Of a stretch of 64,000 nucleotides of DNA, positions 63,368 through 64,000 are shown piece after piece. The DNA comes from Cladocopium goreaui. Lineage: Eukaryota; Sar; Dinophyceae; Suessiales; Symbiodiniaceae. The stretch's first letter is position 1; each line of letters begins with the position of its first letter. Position numbers and translations under genes: made by a program. Location of the stretch: positions 42,501 through 106,500 of the forward strand of contig CAMXCT020001559.1 of assembly GCA_947184155.2 (NCBI GenBank), given 5' to 3'. The notes under the pieces are model-generated. The model was not told the origin of the DNA and did no database searches. It saw only the letters and a list, made by a program, of their open reading frames with translations.

Positions 63368-64000
63368 CCGTTGCTGGTGCATTGTTTTACACCCCCGGCC
63401 CCAAACCAGGGCACCAAGCGTTGAGAAAAGCAAGTGCGAAAGAAGAGCCAGCGGGGATATGACAGGGACAAAATGAGTATATCATGGTATACCGGGAGAT
63501 AATGGGATATAGAACATTACAGAACCAACAATATTAAATTGTTGGTTTGCCCAAAAATCATGACCATGGGAGGATTGAGGGATGCCATATTTTCAGACAA
63601 AGCCATTTGAGAAGTGACGAGGAGTGGGCATGGCTTAAAAATGCTCAAAAGAACAGTGAGGATTGACCGACTAAATTTGGGATGATTTAGCCAGCAAAAT
63701 AGATGGTGTTTGGGGAGTTTTACCAGGGAAAACATGGATTTAACATGGATTTACTGTAACTACCATTCAACACCCATAATCTCTTGGAATGGCTCAACAC
63801 TGTATACTTCCCCACACTGAATGAAATTTAGACATAGAAATGACGATTTTCTTTGGTCTCTGGTTGCGCTAATTTCATCTCATCATTTTTTCATTCTCAC
63901 AAGGGTATGGTCGAAAGATGTCGAAAGTCTTTTTCACCAACTCATATCAGGGCCGGAGTTTCGTTGTCACTCCTGATTTGGGATTCAATCCTCCAAAAGA
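63368..64000. other. Downstream of the stop codon, nothing assigned
   Basis: Probable 3' untranslated region then AT-rich intergenic or intronic sequence. No AATAAA near the stop, no further exon with both splice sites. Confidence 0.4.

Noticed and set aside
1..64000. CRISPR arrays, rRNA, tRNA and spliced-leader genes
   Set aside because: Tandem repeats here are simple or minisatellite in type without unique spacers, and no conserved RNA sequence or leader motif was found by eye.

Overview
This window looks like nuclear DNA of a dinoflagellate (or a close alveolate relative). It shows very small GC-rich exons scattered through long AT-rich introns, introns full of short terminal-inverted-repeat elements, a Ty1/copia element with dinoflagellate-style extra domains, and an apparent mix of GT, GC and GA splice donors. 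I saw no bacterial operon structure, rRNA, tRNA or CRISPR array. The species call is inference; no dinoflagellate spliced-leader sequence was seen.

Layout. (1) The plus strand carries one very large host gene, at least from 8.1 kb to its stop codon at 63367, and probably from the left edge. I rebuilt it by hand from splice sites, phase agreement and protein-like translation. From 17947 to the stop I find 35 exons (14 to 128 bp) whose phases all agree; their lengths sum to 2073 bp, an exact 691 codons. They encode a ubiquitin-binding protein with a UBA domain split over two exons (26311-26361 and 27896-27945), two strong ubiquitin-interacting motifs (48360 and 51191), a third good one (22249) and two degenerate ones (48832, 53756). 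The upstream half (8.1-17.2 kb) mostly links in phase but I do not recognise its domains. Exons between 0.2 and 7.6 kb are more tentative.

(2) A complete 12.3 kb Ty1/copia retrotransposon (33736-46017) sits in sense orientation in an intron of that gene. It has 347 bp LTRs differing at 2 positions, an AAAAC target-site duplication, a primer-binding-site-like sequence, a polypurine tract and a 2644-codon gag-pol frame. Upstream are three overlapping or successive proline-rich acidic frames. A methyltransferase-like region lies between integrase and reverse transcriptase.

(3) The most unusual signal is a family of at least 13 short hairpins inside that element. All share the plan G-N-N-G-C, an unpaired T, a variable inner stem starting with G, a small loop, and the complementary arm. 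Stem sequences change in a compensating way between copies, and copies occur in different reading frames and in untranslated parts.

(4) The introns hold about 20 copies each of two short inverted-repeat element families (CTGGTTGGTGG...CCACCAACCAG and CCCTCTGGTAA...TTACCAGAGGG). Their ends read GT...AG, and one family carries a branch-point-like plus polypyrimidine-CAG signal, as in introner-like elements. Several smaller repeat families, a 12 bp minisatellite in both orientations, large GATA arrays, a telomere-like CCCTAAA tract and a retroposon-like 1.09 kb insertion inside one short element make up the rest.
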